A stretch of 64,000 nucleotides of DNA from Nitrosospira sp. Nsp11. Lineage in GTDB: Bacteria > Pseudomonadota > Gammaproteobacteria > Burkholderiales > Nitrosomonadaceae. Position 1 is the first letter of the stretch. Every line of letters begins with the position of its first letter. A program made the translations under genes and the position numbers. Below the pieces are notes generated by a model. The model worked only from the letters and a program-made list of their open reading frames with translations. It did not search any database and was not told the DNA's origin. Positions 8,918 through 16,552 of this stretch are shown here, piece by piece. The stretch lies in contig NZ_FRBV01000005.1 in the NCBI RefSeq assembly GCF_900142705.1, positions 153,668-217,667 on the forward strand. The letters run 5' to 3'.

Positions 8918-9439
8918 CTACGCCATCTCGCCAACCATCGGGCTCCGCAACAAATCACGACTCTCCATTTCTTTTCGCAAGATATCCATGGCCTGGTTAT
9001 GGATCATATCCAGCGCGTCATAGCCCCGGTTGCGCAACGATGCTGCCTTGAGCATCCCGCACGCCATCGATTTTCTGAGTTCGCGCAAACCTGATTTTTC
9101 CCCGCAGTAGGTGCGGATTATTTGTTCCGTGCCTCTTCGGCTGTGCATCCCCGTGCCAAAATTTGCGGTCAGGTGGCGCACCAGCAAATCAAAACCGCTC
9201 GCTTCCCTGCCGAATTGGACGCTTATGTAAGCCATGTGCAACGCGGGCAATATGCGTTCGCACAGCCCGAGTATCAACGCCGCTTGAGCGTGCCGGTCGT
9301 ATGCGGTCAGCTCGCCATTGGCGCCCTCCCCGCCCCCATCGGTTCCACGCATGGCATTCACGGACGAGATTTTCACGATCGGCCTGCTGCAGGTTTCATA
9401 AGCCCATCCAAGGGCGTGCTGCGGATCATTAAATTTCAT
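8918..9439 (-). CDS. Hypothetical prophage-type protein
   Basis: 173 residues, not assigned to a named family. Mostly helical, soluble and basic ('FDLLVRHLTANFGTG', 'CGEKSGLRELRKSMACG'), ending in a helix 'MIHNQAMDILRKEMESRDLL'. The size, charge and position at the end of an early-gene run recall phage antitermination or DNA-binding regulators, but no diagnostic motif is seen. An ATG at 9445 and longer upstream frames exist; ATG at 9439 is chosen because AAGGA lies 8 bases before it, while only 2 bases separate it from the ATG at 9445. The upstream gene ends 2 bases before this start, indicating co-translation. Confidence 0.6.
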   Translation of the reverse strand: MKFNDPQHALGWAYETCSRPIVKISSVNAMRGTDGGGEGANGELTAYDRHAQAALILGLCERILPALHMAYISVQFGREASGFDLLVRHLTANFGTGMHSRRGTEQIIRTYCGEKSGLRELRKSMACGMLKAASLRNRGYDALDMIHNQAMDILRKEMESRDLLRSPMVGEMA

Positions 9440-9441
9440 TG

Positions 9442-9693
9442 TCATATTCCTTCTGGTTGATCTGGTTGATATAGCGCACAATGTTTCCCATGCTTCCGCC
9501 CTCTCCCGCAATATTTCGTGTGTTGCGACGCAAAAAAGATAGTTTCTTCATATCGACAGCCATGACACGACTGCGCCTGCCTGCGAGCGGCAACCTCTTC
9601 GGGATTTCCGTATTCCCAGCGCTCGAGATTCGCGGAGGCGTTGCCTGCTTTGGTCGCGCTGGTCGCGCTAGTCGTTACTCTGGCGCTATTCAT
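9442..9693 (-). CDS. Small cysteine-rich prophage-type protein
   Basis: 83 residues from a well-supported ATG (GCGGAGGAAA directly upstream). The middle and C-terminal parts carry 'SCHGCRYE', 'HTKYCGRGRKHGKHC', that is Cys and His pairs that could bind a zinc ion. Short zinc-finger-like proteins are common in phage early regions. The specific role is unknown. The gene is embedded in a tightly overlapping leftward operon: its start overlaps the end of the upstream small gene and its stop abuts the next start. Confidence 0.65.
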   Translation of the reverse strand: MNSARVTTSATSATKAGNASANLERWEYGNPEEVAARRQAQSCHGCRYEETIFFASQHTKYCGRGRKHGKHCALYQPDQPEGI

Positions 9694-9865
9694 TTTCCTC
9701 CGCTCCGATGTACCGGATGTTCCTCATGCACCTCGAAGGTTGCGATATTTCGGGTATTTCTCCTTGTATCCATTTGTTTTTACCTTCTCCATGTTTAATT
9801 ATGACTTCACAAACTTCCGTTGCCCCTTTCTCGACACCGTACCGATCAACCTGCCTTTCTTTCAT
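9686..9865 (-). CDS. Small hypothetical prophage-type protein
   Basis: 59 residues if it starts at the ATG at 9865 ('MKERQVDRYG'); an ATG at 9880 is an alternative. It overlaps the 3' end of the DUF6475-like gene by about 20 bases and the start of the Cys-rich gene by 8 bases, the close packing expected of a phage operon. Soluble and charged, with no known motif. The ribosome site is modest (cagg). Confidence 0.5.
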   Translation of the reverse strand: MKERQVDRYGVEKGATEVCEVIIKHGEGKNKWIQGEIPEISQPSRCMRNIRYIGAEENE

Positions 9866-10523
9866 ATTTCGCCTGCCCATTTCGGCTATGCAATCCTTCT
9901 CCAATAGCCTCGTCCAGACCATCGCTCATGCGTTTCAAACCCAGCGCCGGCTGATCCGTTCCTCCGTGCAGCACCTGCTTAGCCAACTGCTCGTTCCCGA
10001 TCAACAGCGGCCGGTCATTGCGGAAACCCTTCAGGTTGTTATGGGCTGCCGCGATGCCGATTAGTGTCGCCGGGTAGTGCGGACGCTCGCTGCGTGAACA
10101 GAAGCCCCGGTAACGGTTCTCGAATTCCTTTGCCACAAACGGCCATTCATCTTCGGCTTTGGTTCCAAGCGCAATCCAGCCGCCCATGTCATGGATCACC
10201 CGGTGGATCAGCGCGTCATCGAACACCACGTCGCAATAAGTTCCCGCCTGCCGCACGGCCTGATCGACCTTGGCCCAGGCTCTCAGCGCGGCATCCTGCG
10301 TCGAGCCTTGTAACATGCGGATGATGTCAGCGGGTTTGGGCGCAAACTGTCCCGAGTCCGGATTCGCCAGATGCCGGTTAAAAGCATCCACAATCGCGGC
10401 CAAGTCATACCTCTTGAGCGCCGTCCACCATACATCCAGCGCAAAAGTGGATACGCTTTTGCCATAAAACCCCATTACCCCGGCAATTCCATCCTGAAAT
10501 TTCTGAAAATCATCAGTTTGCAT
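9846..10523 (-). CDS. DUF6475-like prophage replication-region protein
   Basis: 225 residues, soluble. The N-terminal half has 'GIAGVMGFYGKSVSTFALDVWW' and 'AIVDAFNRHLANPDSGQFAPKP' followed by 'ADIIRML', a pattern seen in phage proteins placed beside replication initiators (loader-like, DUF6475). The C-terminal part is variable. The ATG at 10523 is preferred over the one at 10532 because AGGGG lies 9 bases upstream. It overlaps the end of the DUF1376 gene by 11 bases, so the two are one operon. The replication role is inferred from context. Confidence 0.68.
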   Translation of the reverse strand: MQTDDFQKFQDGIAGVMGFYGKSVSTFALDVWWTALKRYDLAAIVDAFNRHLANPDSGQFAPKPADIIRMLQGSTQDAALRAWAKVDQAVRQAGTYCDVVFDDALIHRVIHDMGGWIALGTKAEDEWPFVAKEFENRYRGFCSRSERPHYPATLIGIAAAHNNLKGFRNDRPLLIGNEQLAKQVLHGGTDQPALGLKRMSDGLDEAIGEGLHSRNGQAKYERKAG

Positions 10524-11496
10524 GCTGGGCATCCCCTGATTGCGGCTCTCCAGCTTCCGCCAGCCTCAACTCCGGCGGCAGCCATCCTTTCGTCGCAGCC
10601 CTGTTCGATGATTCGAGCAATTCCTGCCTGTTTGGCATCCGCCCCTGATGCAAGACCAGTTTTGCGGCCTCTTCGCGCTGGCGCTTTACCGTACCTATGA
10701 CGTAAGCAAAACTCTCCTTTCCCTTTGCAATGGCATTTTTCGCCGCCTGCACAAACTCATCCTCCACCGCGCCTGCCTGCAATAACGCAAGCAACGTCGG
10801 ATGATGAGGATTGCTGCCTTGCACCCCATGCCGGGCCAAAGCCTTGCAACAGGCCCCTGCCGCGCCCGGTGGCGCTGAACTTCGGCTTTCAGCTTCAAAG
10901 GGTTGGATGGGGCTGGAATGGACGTCGCAAATAACCGGGGAAGTCACACCAGACGCGATGTCGGATACACGCACCTGCTCTTCTGGCGAGTAAATAGTTC
11001 GTGTAGAACTACAGTCTCTATCTTGATTGGGTTGGTGCTGGTGCTGGTGCTGGTGAGCTTTGCCACCGGGCTCCCCAACGGGTATTGCGGCGGTTATGTT
11101 GCCGCAACCCATGGATAACCCATCGGGTATGCCCCGGGTTTCCTGCCGGGTTTGCTGGAAGGATTCTTTTGGCGGACGGCCGCCTTTTTTGCCGTTGATA
11201 CGTGCTGCCTCTATTTTAGGCCGGGCCTTGGCGATCTCGCGGTCGGCACGATGGTTATGGCGCAATCCATCCATCTCGGAAACAGGAAAAAACTGATCGG
11301 CAACCACCTTCACGGCGTGCTGCTCAAGCCGGGTCATTGCCCTGCAAACCCTGTAGAGACTGGACAAATCCTTGGGCAAGGGCTTTTCTACGCTAAAGTA
11401 AGTATCGAGCAGCATCGTGTAAGCCCCGTGCTCCGCCAAAGACAAGTGTGCTGTGTCCCGCTGATAGTCGCCGCAATATCGTTCGTAATAATTCAC
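10513..11496 (-). CDS. DUF1376 / YdaU-like prophage replication protein
   Basis: 327 residues. The N-terminal domain is DUF1376: 'YYERYCGDYQRDTAHLSLAE' with the conserved 'HGAYTMLLDTYF', then the basic patch 'ARINGKKGGRPPKE' at about 115-128, typical of YdaU-like proteins encoded just downstream of phage early promoters. A low-complexity His/Gln stretch (about 165-175) separates it from a C-terminal region of unknown fold. The start is GTG at 11496, with GGAG 7 bases upstream. It is the first gene of the leftward operon, about 100 bases from the predicted transcription start, divergent from the XRE repressor. Confidence 0.78.
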   Translation of the reverse strand: MNYYERYCGDYQRDTAHLSLAEHGAYTMLLDTYFSVEKPLPKDLSSLYRVCRAMTRLEQHAVKVVADQFFPVSEMDGLRHNHRADREIAKARPKIEAARINGKKGGRPPKESFQQTRQETRGIPDGLSMGCGNITAAIPVGEPGGKAHQHQHQHQPNQDRDCSSTRTIYSPEEQVRVSDIASGVTSPVICDVHSSPIQPFEAESRSSAPPGAAGACCKALARHGVQGSNPHHPTLLALLQAGAVEDEFVQAAKNAIAKGKESFAYVIGTVKRQREEAAKLVLHQGRMPNRQELLESSNRAATKGWLPPELRLAEAGEPQSGDAQHAN

Positions 11497-11600
11497 GAAA
11501 TAACTCCATTTATTCGCTGTAACTGAATATGAATCCGGTAATCCGGCTGGTCGGATCGCATAATGAAACCTTTTTTAATCGGCGCTCTCCAATAGAAGGC

Positions 11601-11629
11601 ATTATTACAAGTTTAACTTGTTCAGTCAA
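11601..11629 (-). promoter_or_regulatory. Leftward early promoter of the prophage-like operon
   Basis: On the minus strand: -35 TTGACT at 11629-11624 and -10 AATAAT at 11606-11601 (17-base spacer; TAATAA with 16 also possible). The spacer contains the operator at 11608-11620, and the -35 overlaps the operator at 11627-11639, so repressor bound there would block polymerase. Confidence 0.7.
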
Positions 11630-11663
11630 GTTATTCTTGTAAGCAGATTGCAAGAGTTGCTTG
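11605..11663. promoter_or_regulatory. Three operator sites CAAG-N5-CTTG between divergent genes
   Basis: Three 13-bp palindromic sites: CAAGTTTAACTTG (11608-11620), CAAGTTATTCTTG (11627-11639) and CAAGAGTTGCTTG (11651-11663). Centres are 19 and 24 bases apart. The first two sit on the leftward early promoter, the third just upstream of the repressor start codon. The arrangement resembles a lambda-type three-site operator and fits dimeric HTH binding. Confidence 0.75.
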
Positions 11664-11675
11664 TATTATGAATGA

Positions 11676-12218
11676 ATGGATATTGCGAAAATAATTCGGG
11701 AGGGGCGTGAAAAGCTTAACTTGAACCAGTCCCAGTTGGCTGATCTGGTTGGCGTATCGCCGCAGGCTGTTCAACAATGGGAGGCGGGCGCAACCCAGCC
11801 GCGCGGAAAAAGATTGAACAAGATTGCGCAGATACTCAAGCTGTCGCCAACGGTGACGCATTTCGGTGCGCCCTCGGACGCACCGGCGGCGCCTGGAGTA
11901 AAACCACATGGTGAACGCAGGGGCACAAGAGCCGGCCCATCCGCCAAAGCGGATCCTGAAAAACGCAACTCGGATCATGATCCGCTTATCGATCAAGTTA
12001 TTGAAGCAATGCGGCGCATGTCGAAAGAAGACGCTGCCCGCCTGGTAACAATAAGCAAGGCCCTTGTCGGCGAAGGGTCTGTGGAAAGGGCGGAGGCTAT
12101 GCCCGACCTGAAACCATTGCCTGTTCCCGATCTAGCCGCTCATCCGGCACCCGCTTTTCCTCCGCGTCGGATGTCCCCGGCAGGAACAAAGGGTCGGGGA
12201 AAGACGGCAGTCAGATAG
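11676..12218 (+). CDS. XRE-family (Cro/CI-like) repressor of the prophage-like island
   Basis: 180 residues. The N-terminus is a Cro/CI helix-turn-helix (about residues 4-58): 'LNLNQSQLADLVGVSPQAV' with 'QQWEAGATQPRGKRL'. The rest is a Pro/Ala-rich linker, a short helical segment 'PLIDQVIEAMRRMSKEDAARL' (about 103-123) that may dimerise, and a basic disordered tail. There is no S24/LexA self-cleavage domain, so SOS-type autocleavage is not expected. No Shine-Dalgarno precedes the ATG; a -10-like TATTAT at 11664-11669 would place the RNA start at the ATG itself. It is divergent from the early operon, with three operators between. Confidence 0.82.
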   Translation: MDIAKIIREGREKLNLNQSQLADLVGVSPQAVQQWEAGATQPRGKRLNKIAQILKLSPTVTHFGAPSDAPAAPGVKPHGERRGTRAGPSAKADPEKRNSDHDPLIDQVIEAMRRMSKEDAARLVTISKALVGEGSVERAEAMPDLKPLPVPDLAAHPAPAFPPRRMSPAGTKGRGKTAVR

Positions 12219-12275
12219 AAGGCTGCACGATCGGCATCAACTGGACAGGCGGAAATTTGACAGGCGCCGAGGCTA

Positions 12276-12327
12276 GCAGCCTGTCGGACTTGAAGAATCT
12301 CAGCTAAAAAGTGACTGGGCGAGCGAC
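12276..12327 (+). repeat. Intergenic repeat, family C, copy 1
   Basis: Begins GCAGCCTGTCGGACTTGAAG and continues through AATCTCAGCTAAAAAGTGAC to about 12327. The same element recurs at 25783-25832 in the same orientation and, inverted, at 22684-22710. Confidence 0.65.
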
Positions 12328-12511
12328 AGATTTTTAAGGATTTTGAAGGTCAATAGCTATTCTATCGGCAAGAAAGCGGCGAAATATGAATCGGCCAGAC
12401 GTTTTTGCAGCCAATCCCCTTAAGTCCGCAGGTTGCTGGTAAGCTGCCGAAGAGAAGCCAGGGAATAATAAACAACCACAGTGCAACCGACCTAACCAAG
12501 ACCATAACAAT

Positions 12512-12733
12512 ATGAAATCCTCCAACGGTATTCTCCCCTATGACAGCACAGAGATGCTGTTCGCTTTTCATGTTTCGGAAAAGGCTCGCGCCAAACGAGA
12601 GAAATATATTATGCAATTCCCTCCACAATTGCGCGAAGTGGAAAAGCGTAGCTATACGCTCGAGCAAGCGGTAAAGGAAATTCTTGCGGATGTGGCCGAA
12701 GTCGCCCTGCTCATCAAGGAATTGGAGAGCTAG
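12512..12733 (+). CDS. Small hypothetical protein
   Basis: 73 residues, not recognised. The C-terminal two thirds look like a real helical protein ('KREKYIMQFPPQLREVEKRS', 'LEQAVKEILADVAEVALLIK'), with possible coiled-coil character. No Shine-Dalgarno is visible before the ATG at 12512; the internal ATG at 12554 is an alternative. It lies inside the prophage-like island between the repressor and a lipoprotein gene. Confidence 0.42.
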   Translation: MKSSNGILPYDSTEMLFAFHVSEKARAKREKYIMQFPPQLREVEKRSYTLEQAVKEILADVAEVALLIKELES

Positions 12734-12820
12734 CACGCCTGGGCCCGTCCATGCGGGGGCTCTTCCGCTTACCGCGTAACGCCTTTTAAAAATAATTATT
12801 TGTATCTTTTGGAGTGCACT

Positions 12821-13153
12821 ATGAAACCCGCTATTGTCGCTTTGCTCAGCATATTAGTCCTTTCTTCATGCGCCATGGGGCCAAAAATGAACCGCCTGCA
12901 TGAAGGCATGACAAAATCCGAGGTCCTGAGCGCTGTCGGTAGCCCCGATGGCTACCAGCGCAGCGGCGAGTATGAGGTATTGCTCTACGTTGACCGGAAC
13001 ACCACCCCCTGGACTTTTTTTGGGGGTTATTATCGCGATGTCTCGGATTATTCAGTCATCTTACAAGACGGCCAGGTAGTGGAGTATGGCCCAGGACGTA
13101 CGCATCAGCGCGACTCCGAGGTGTCGCCTTTCGTAAGAATACCAAGCCGATAA
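12821..13153 (+). CDS. SmpA/OmlA-like small lipoprotein
   Basis: 110 residues. The lipoprotein signal ends in the lipobox L-S-S-C with Cys at about 18. The mature part has the BamE/SmpA-like pattern 'LHEGMTKSEVLSAVGSPDG' followed by strands 'YEVLLYVDR' and 'YSVILQDGQVVEYG'. This fold is used in BamE, but many orphan lipoproteins share it, so it is not called bamE. The start at 12821 is chosen for GGAG 6-7 bases upstream and because the signal peptide begins there; the frame extends to 12800 without support. Confidence 0.78.
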   Translation: MKPAIVALLSILVLSSCAMGPKMNRLHEGMTKSEVLSAVGSPDGYQRSGEYEVLLYVDRNTTPWTFFGGYYRDVSDYSVILQDGQVVEYGPGRTHQRDSEVSPFVRIPSR

Positions 13154-13191
13154 GCTTCGTTTAGTCAAATCCGCAATCCCTCAGTTCGAAA

Positions 13192-13218
13192 CTTGTAGTG
13201 CGGGCAAGGCGCTACAAG
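13192..13218. other. Hairpin after the lipoprotein gene
   Basis: CTTGTAG (13192-13198) pairs with CTACAAG (13212-13218). It lies 39 bases after the lipoprotein stop and may act as its 3' hairpin; its right arm overlaps the first operator half-site at 13215. Confidence 0.4.
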
Positions 13219-13253
13219 TTCTCCTTGACAATTACAAGATTAACTTGTAATAT
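13215..13253 (+). promoter_or_regulatory. Strong sigma70-type promoter with two CAAG-N5-CTTG operators
   Basis: Consensus -35 TTGACA (13225-13230), 17-base spacer, -10 TAATAT (13248-13253). Operator CAAGTTCTCCTTG (13215-13227) overlaps the -35; operator CAAGATTAACTTG (13235-13247), extended to a 19-bp palindrome TTACAAG..CTTGTAA at 13233-13251, fills the spacer and touches the -10. The geometry copies the early promoter at 11.6 kb, with site centres 20 bases apart. Confidence 0.8.
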
Positions 13254-13262
13254 GCTCTCCGT

Positions 13263-13302
13263 GCTGCAACACCTCAGTTTGTTTGGTCCAGGTGTTTGCA
13301 GC
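13263..13302 (+). ncRNA. 5' leader stem-loop of the repressor-controlled transcript
   Basis: GCTGCAACACCT (13263-13274) pairs with AGGTGTTTGCAGC (13290-13302), a 12-bp stem with one bulged base and a 15-base loop. The predicted RNA start is about 13260, so the hairpin is at the extreme 5' end. It could stabilise the RNA, control translation of the gene at 13479, or be part of a small RNA. The 220-base leader contains no convincing gene. Confidence 0.4.
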
Positions 13303-13478
13303 ATCCGCGAAACAGACGTGTAGCCCGATCCGGCATAGCCTCGATCCAGTAAGCCCCCGGCGGCGTGGAAAGACAAGCGGTCGCGTGAAGGAAACGCACA
13401 AAGAAATGTCCAGGCTGTGCCTGGCGCGGAATTGAGCCCGATTTGAAAGGGCAAACAACGTAAACTCGAGGGAAAAGC

Positions 13479-13739
13479 GTGATGACGGAAAACGGGGCCG
13501 GGCGTTGGATGAACTGGATGGAGATATGGACCGAACGCCGCCCGGCTCCCCTTAATCTCTCAGATAGCGAAATACTGGACTGGTTAGGCGAATACTGCGA
13601 CCAGGCAATTTATAACCGCCCTACCCCGCAATATGGAGGCGGCTTCACCTTGTATTGCGACGAGATCAAGACAAAGGGCGCGACCCTGCGCGAAGCGGTT
13701 TGCCTTGCGGCGGCGAAGTGGAATGAGGTTAATGAATAA
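13479..13739 (+). CDS. Hypothetical prophage-type protein under the 13.2 kb promoter
   Basis: 86 residues, soluble, not assigned. Contains 'LSDSEILDWLGEYCDQAIYN' and 'TKGATLREAVCLAAAKWNE'; small proteins with a 'LREAVCLAA..W' C-terminus occur among phage accessory genes, but no function is known. The start is GTG 13479 or the adjacent ATG 13482; GAGGG lies 7-10 bases upstream. It is the only gene between the operator-controlled promoter at 13225 and the convergent AlgJ-like gene, so it is the probable target of the island repressor; an antirepressor or excision role is speculation. Confidence 0.6.
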   Translation: MMTENGAGRWMNWMEIWTERRPAPLNLSDSEILDWLGEYCDQAIYNRPTPQYGGGFTLYCDEIKTKGATLREAVCLAAAKWNEVNE

Positions 13740-13877
13740 GCAGCCACAGCGGCTACAGATATTCTGTAGATTGTGCGCTAACATAAAGAGCCTGTAGCGC
13801 AACAATGGTGTTTTAGCACATAGCACAAAAAAAATTAACGGCTAAGCGCATGAAATAGTGGCGCTTCCGCAGCCCTC

Positions 13878-15056
13878 TTATTCCCTATAGCTGATTTGAG
13901 ACAGAAAACCTTCGCTTGGGGAGGCGATTACTTCCGGCTCTCTTGAAGCAACGATGGGGGGCGGGGGCGTTCCGAACCGCTTCCTGCGGGCTGCGCGTTC
14001 AACCACTGTGATGAATACATAATCCGGCTTGAAGGTTTCCACCAGGCGGGCAAACACTTCCGGATGCGCCTCGTCATAATGCAGTTGCAGTGTTTCGGTA
14101 AAAGTGGCAGCCATGAAGGGTGACATCGCCGTCCCGAAAGAATCGCGTAACCACAACACTCTCTTCTCATTCAAGGCATGTTTCGATTTAACGAGTAATG
14201 GACGCCGCGCGGTATGAATTTCAGGGTTGCCCCCCGATCGCTTGAGGCTGCCCGTATCGAAATCGTAATGCTCGGTTTCGATAGCGCGATCACTGATAAT
14301 TTTGATGACCACCTCTGTATCTCGCAACGTTTCCTTCAATCTCAGGAATTTCGCCAAATCCCCTCCCTGGCGCTCAGTCACCATGAAACGACGTATCGGT
14401 TGCTCGGTAAGCCGCCGCAACCCTTCCTCGGAGCGAGCAATTTCGGTTTCGAAAGCGCTAAAAGCGACCCATGCGCCAAGGCTGTTCCAATGCGTGTCTG
14501 TTTTGTAGTAGAGCGATTCGGGAAACTGAGACTTTGCGGCTCGCAAGGCCGTTCTGGTGTCAACATAGAGCCCCTCGCTGACATTGGCCAGCAACATATC
14601 CGTTGCAGAGTGGGCAGCAGGCTGCGCCCAGTCCGGCAGGAACTCGGGATAGATCGTCCCCTTGTCGGGTCCCAGCATGACCCGAAACATGCTGACGCCT
14701 TTTTGATTCAGCCACTGGCTCCAGGATTCGGTCGCACTCCCTATCAACCCGGCTATTTGCGCGTCCTTGGCCGTTGTCCCGTGACGTCCCTGGGCGACGG
14801 TTTTGTTGTACTGATCCCCGAGATAAAGCCAGTCTTCTTTTCCGATGAACACCTGGCTCGGATTAGTGGAAATCCCATGGGGATAAGAAAAACGGCTCAG
14901 CAAAGCCAATGCAAAGTCGAAATTGTAGAGTACGGATTCGCTCCACCATTCCTGCCCTTCATTCTTCTGCCCGTTCAGCATGCTCAGGTTGATCACGGGC
15001 ACCACCGCCAATGCAAGCAAGGCAACGCAAACGAACATTAAAACTCTTTTTTTCAT
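13878..15056 (-). CDS. AlgJ/AlgX-like SGNH (DHHW) acetyltransferase-associated protein
   Basis: 392 residues. N-terminal signal anchor 'MKKRVLMFVCVALLALAVVP', then a periplasmic SGNH-like domain. Landmarks: 'VFIGKEDWLYLGDQYN', 'MLGPDKGTIYPEFLP' and the DHHW-family catalytic motif 'YYKTDTHWNSLGAW', then 'RVLWLRDSFGTAM' containing the nucleophile-region Ser. These proteins move acetyl groups onto exopolysaccharide in the periplasm, using acetyl supplied by an MBOAT partner. The MBOAT gene lies 17 bases upstream, so the two form an operon. The frame is open far upstream across the MBOAT gene (to 15695), but the start at 15056 fits the signal anchor. Confidence 0.87.
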   Translation of the reverse strand: MKKRVLMFVCVALLALAVVPVINLSMLNGQKNEGQEWWSESVLYNFDFALALLSRFSYPHGISTNPSQVFIGKEDWLYLGDQYNKTVAQGRHGTTAKDAQIAGLIGSATESWSQWLNQKGVSMFRVMLGPDKGTIYPEFLPDWAQPAAHSATDMLLANVSEGLYVDTRTALRAAKSQFPESLYYKTDTHWNSLGAWVAFSAFETEIARSEEGLRRLTEQPIRRFMVTERQGGDLAKFLRLKETLRDTEVVIKIISDRAIETEHYDFDTGSLKRSGGNPEIHTARRPLLVKSKHALNEKRVLWLRDSFGTAMSPFMAATFTETLQLHYDEAHPEVFARLVETFKPDYVFITVVERAARRKRFGTPPPPIVASREPEVIASPSEGFLSQISYRE

Positions 15057-15073
15057 GCGGGGGCCGCTTAGAC

Positions 15074-16552
15074 TTAAAAATTGAAGTAAAGAAATATCGA
15101 GCTCGTCGTTACCATCGTGCAATACATGGCAACGCAAAACAACAGCAGCGCGCCCGATAGTTTTGCGGTCCCATAGCCGTCCGCCATCAACTCGAAGGAG
15201 TTCTTCCGGCTGATGATTCCCAGTGTAAGCAGGATCGCTGTGAAGCAGAATACGTTCGCCGCAAGACCAGCAGGCAGCCACCTCAGGAGATGATCGGAAA
15301 ACCAGCCGCCCCACATGAGGCCGCTGGTTTGCACGTCCATTGCCGAAAAATGAAAGAGCGAGCCCACATCCGCCATTCCACGCATGACCCTGAGTGCATC
15401 TTCCAGGGTATTGGCTCGAAAGAAAATCCAGGTAAAATTGATGAAGTTGAATGTCAACAGCCATGCCAATGCCTTCGGCATGCGCAGGCCCAGCCCGCTC
15501 CATGCCCGATGCAGAACAAGTGCAACACCGTGAAATGCCCCCCACATCACGAACATCCAGCTTGCACCATGCCAGAGCCCGCCCAATATGAAGGTTGCCA
15601 TGAGGTTCAGGTACACCCGGGGCGTGGAGCAACGATTGCCGCCAAGCGGAATATAGAGGTAATCGCGCAGGTAGCGGCTGAGCGTAATGTGCCACCTTCG
15701 CCAGAAATCCTGGATATCCAGTGCCTGGTAAGGAGAATTGAAATTGATGGGCAGCCAGATGTTGAACAGCAATGCCGCCCCGATCGCCATGTCGCAGTAG
15801 CCGCTGAAATCGAAATAAAGCTGAAAGGTATAGGAAAGGCTGGCTCCCCAGGCACTGAAAAAATCAAGCGCTGTTTCACCATCGAACCCGGCATTTGCCC
15901 AGATTGCAAAAGTATCGGCGATGACCACCTTCTTGAACAAGCCGATGCTGAAGATGAACAGTCCGAGGGCAATATTGCGGTAGCGCACCGCGAGGTTCCA
16001 GCGCGATTTGAACTGCGTCATCATCTCATGGTGATGCAGAATGGGCCCTGCTATCAAATGAGGAAAGAAGGTGACAAACAGTGCGTAATTCAGGAAATCA
16101 TATTCCCTGGCTTCGCCGCGATAGCTGTCGACGAGGTAGGCGATTTGCGTGAATGTAAAAAAACTGATGCCGAGCGGCAGCAAAATGTCGGGCAAGGCAA
16201 GGCCAACATTGAAAGCGGCATTGATATTGTCTGTCAGAAAGTTGGCGTACTTGAAATATCCAAGCAACCCAAGGTTTGCAGCAATTCCGCCAGCCAGAAC
16301 AAGACGGGGCGGGAACCTCGAATATCCTGCCGCAGAGTTCGAAGAAAGATGGGTGCCGACAGCGAAGTTAAATAGTATGGAGCCGACGAGAATCGGCAGG
16401 TAGGCTATGTTCCAATACGCATAAAAAAAAAGGCTTACCGCCACCAGCCATGCCTTGCCCGCGAGGACAAGCCGCATTCGAATCAACGCGAAATAACCGA
16501 GGAACGCGATCGGTAGAAACAGCAGAATGAACGTCGGGGAGCTAAAAATCAT
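15074..16552 (-). CDS. MBOAT O-acyltransferase (AlgI-like)
   Basis: 492 residues, polytopic inner-membrane protein of the membrane-bound O-acyltransferase family. Conserved blocks: 'HLIAGPILHHHEMM', 'FWRRWHITLSRYLRDYLYIP' and 'LGGLWHGASWMFVMWG', whose His is the family's active-site residue. AlgI-type proteins pass acetyl groups across the inner membrane to a periplasmic acetyltransferase, here the AlgJ/AlgX-like protein encoded just downstream. No alginate synthesis genes are in the window, so the polysaccharide modified is unknown. ATG at 16552 with only a weak GAAGAG site. Confidence 0.92.
   Translation of the reverse strand: MIFSSPTFILLFLPIAFLGYFALIRMRLVLAGKAWLVAVSLFFYAYWNIAYLPILVGSILFNFAVGTHLSSNSAAGYSRFPPRLVLAGGIAANLGLLGYFKYANFLTDNINAAFNVGLALPDILLPLGISFFTFTQIAYLVDSYRGEAREYDFLNYALFVTFFPHLIAGPILHHHEMMTQFKSRWNLAVRYRNIALGLFIFSIGLFKKVVIADTFAIWANAGFDGETALDFFSAWGASLSYTFQLYFDFSGYCDMAIGAALLFNIWLPINFNSPYQALDIQDFWRRWHITLSRYLRDYLYIPLGGNRCSTPRVYLNLMATFILGGLWHGASWMFVMWGAFHGVALVLHRAWSGLGLRMPKALAWLLTFNFINFTWIFFRANTLEDALRVMRGMADVGSLFHFSAMDVQTSGLMWGGWFSDHLLRWLPAGLAANVFCFTAILLTLGIISRKNSFELMADGYGTAKLSGALLLFCVAMYCTMVTTSSIFLYFNF

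Noticed and set aside
9440..9511. Start of the 8918 gene at 9511
   Set aside because: It would overlap the Cys-rich gene by 70 bases; the ATG at 9439 has AAGGA at ideal spacing.
13878..15695. 605-residue reading of the AlgJ-like gene
   Set aside because: The extra N-terminal 213 residues overlap the MBOAT gene antisense-like in another frame and have no protein character; the signal anchor begins at 15056.
15290..16375. 361-residue open frame opposite the MBOAT gene
   Set aside because: Shadow frame of a G+C-rich gene; no ribosome site, His/Gln/Cys-rich nonsense composition.
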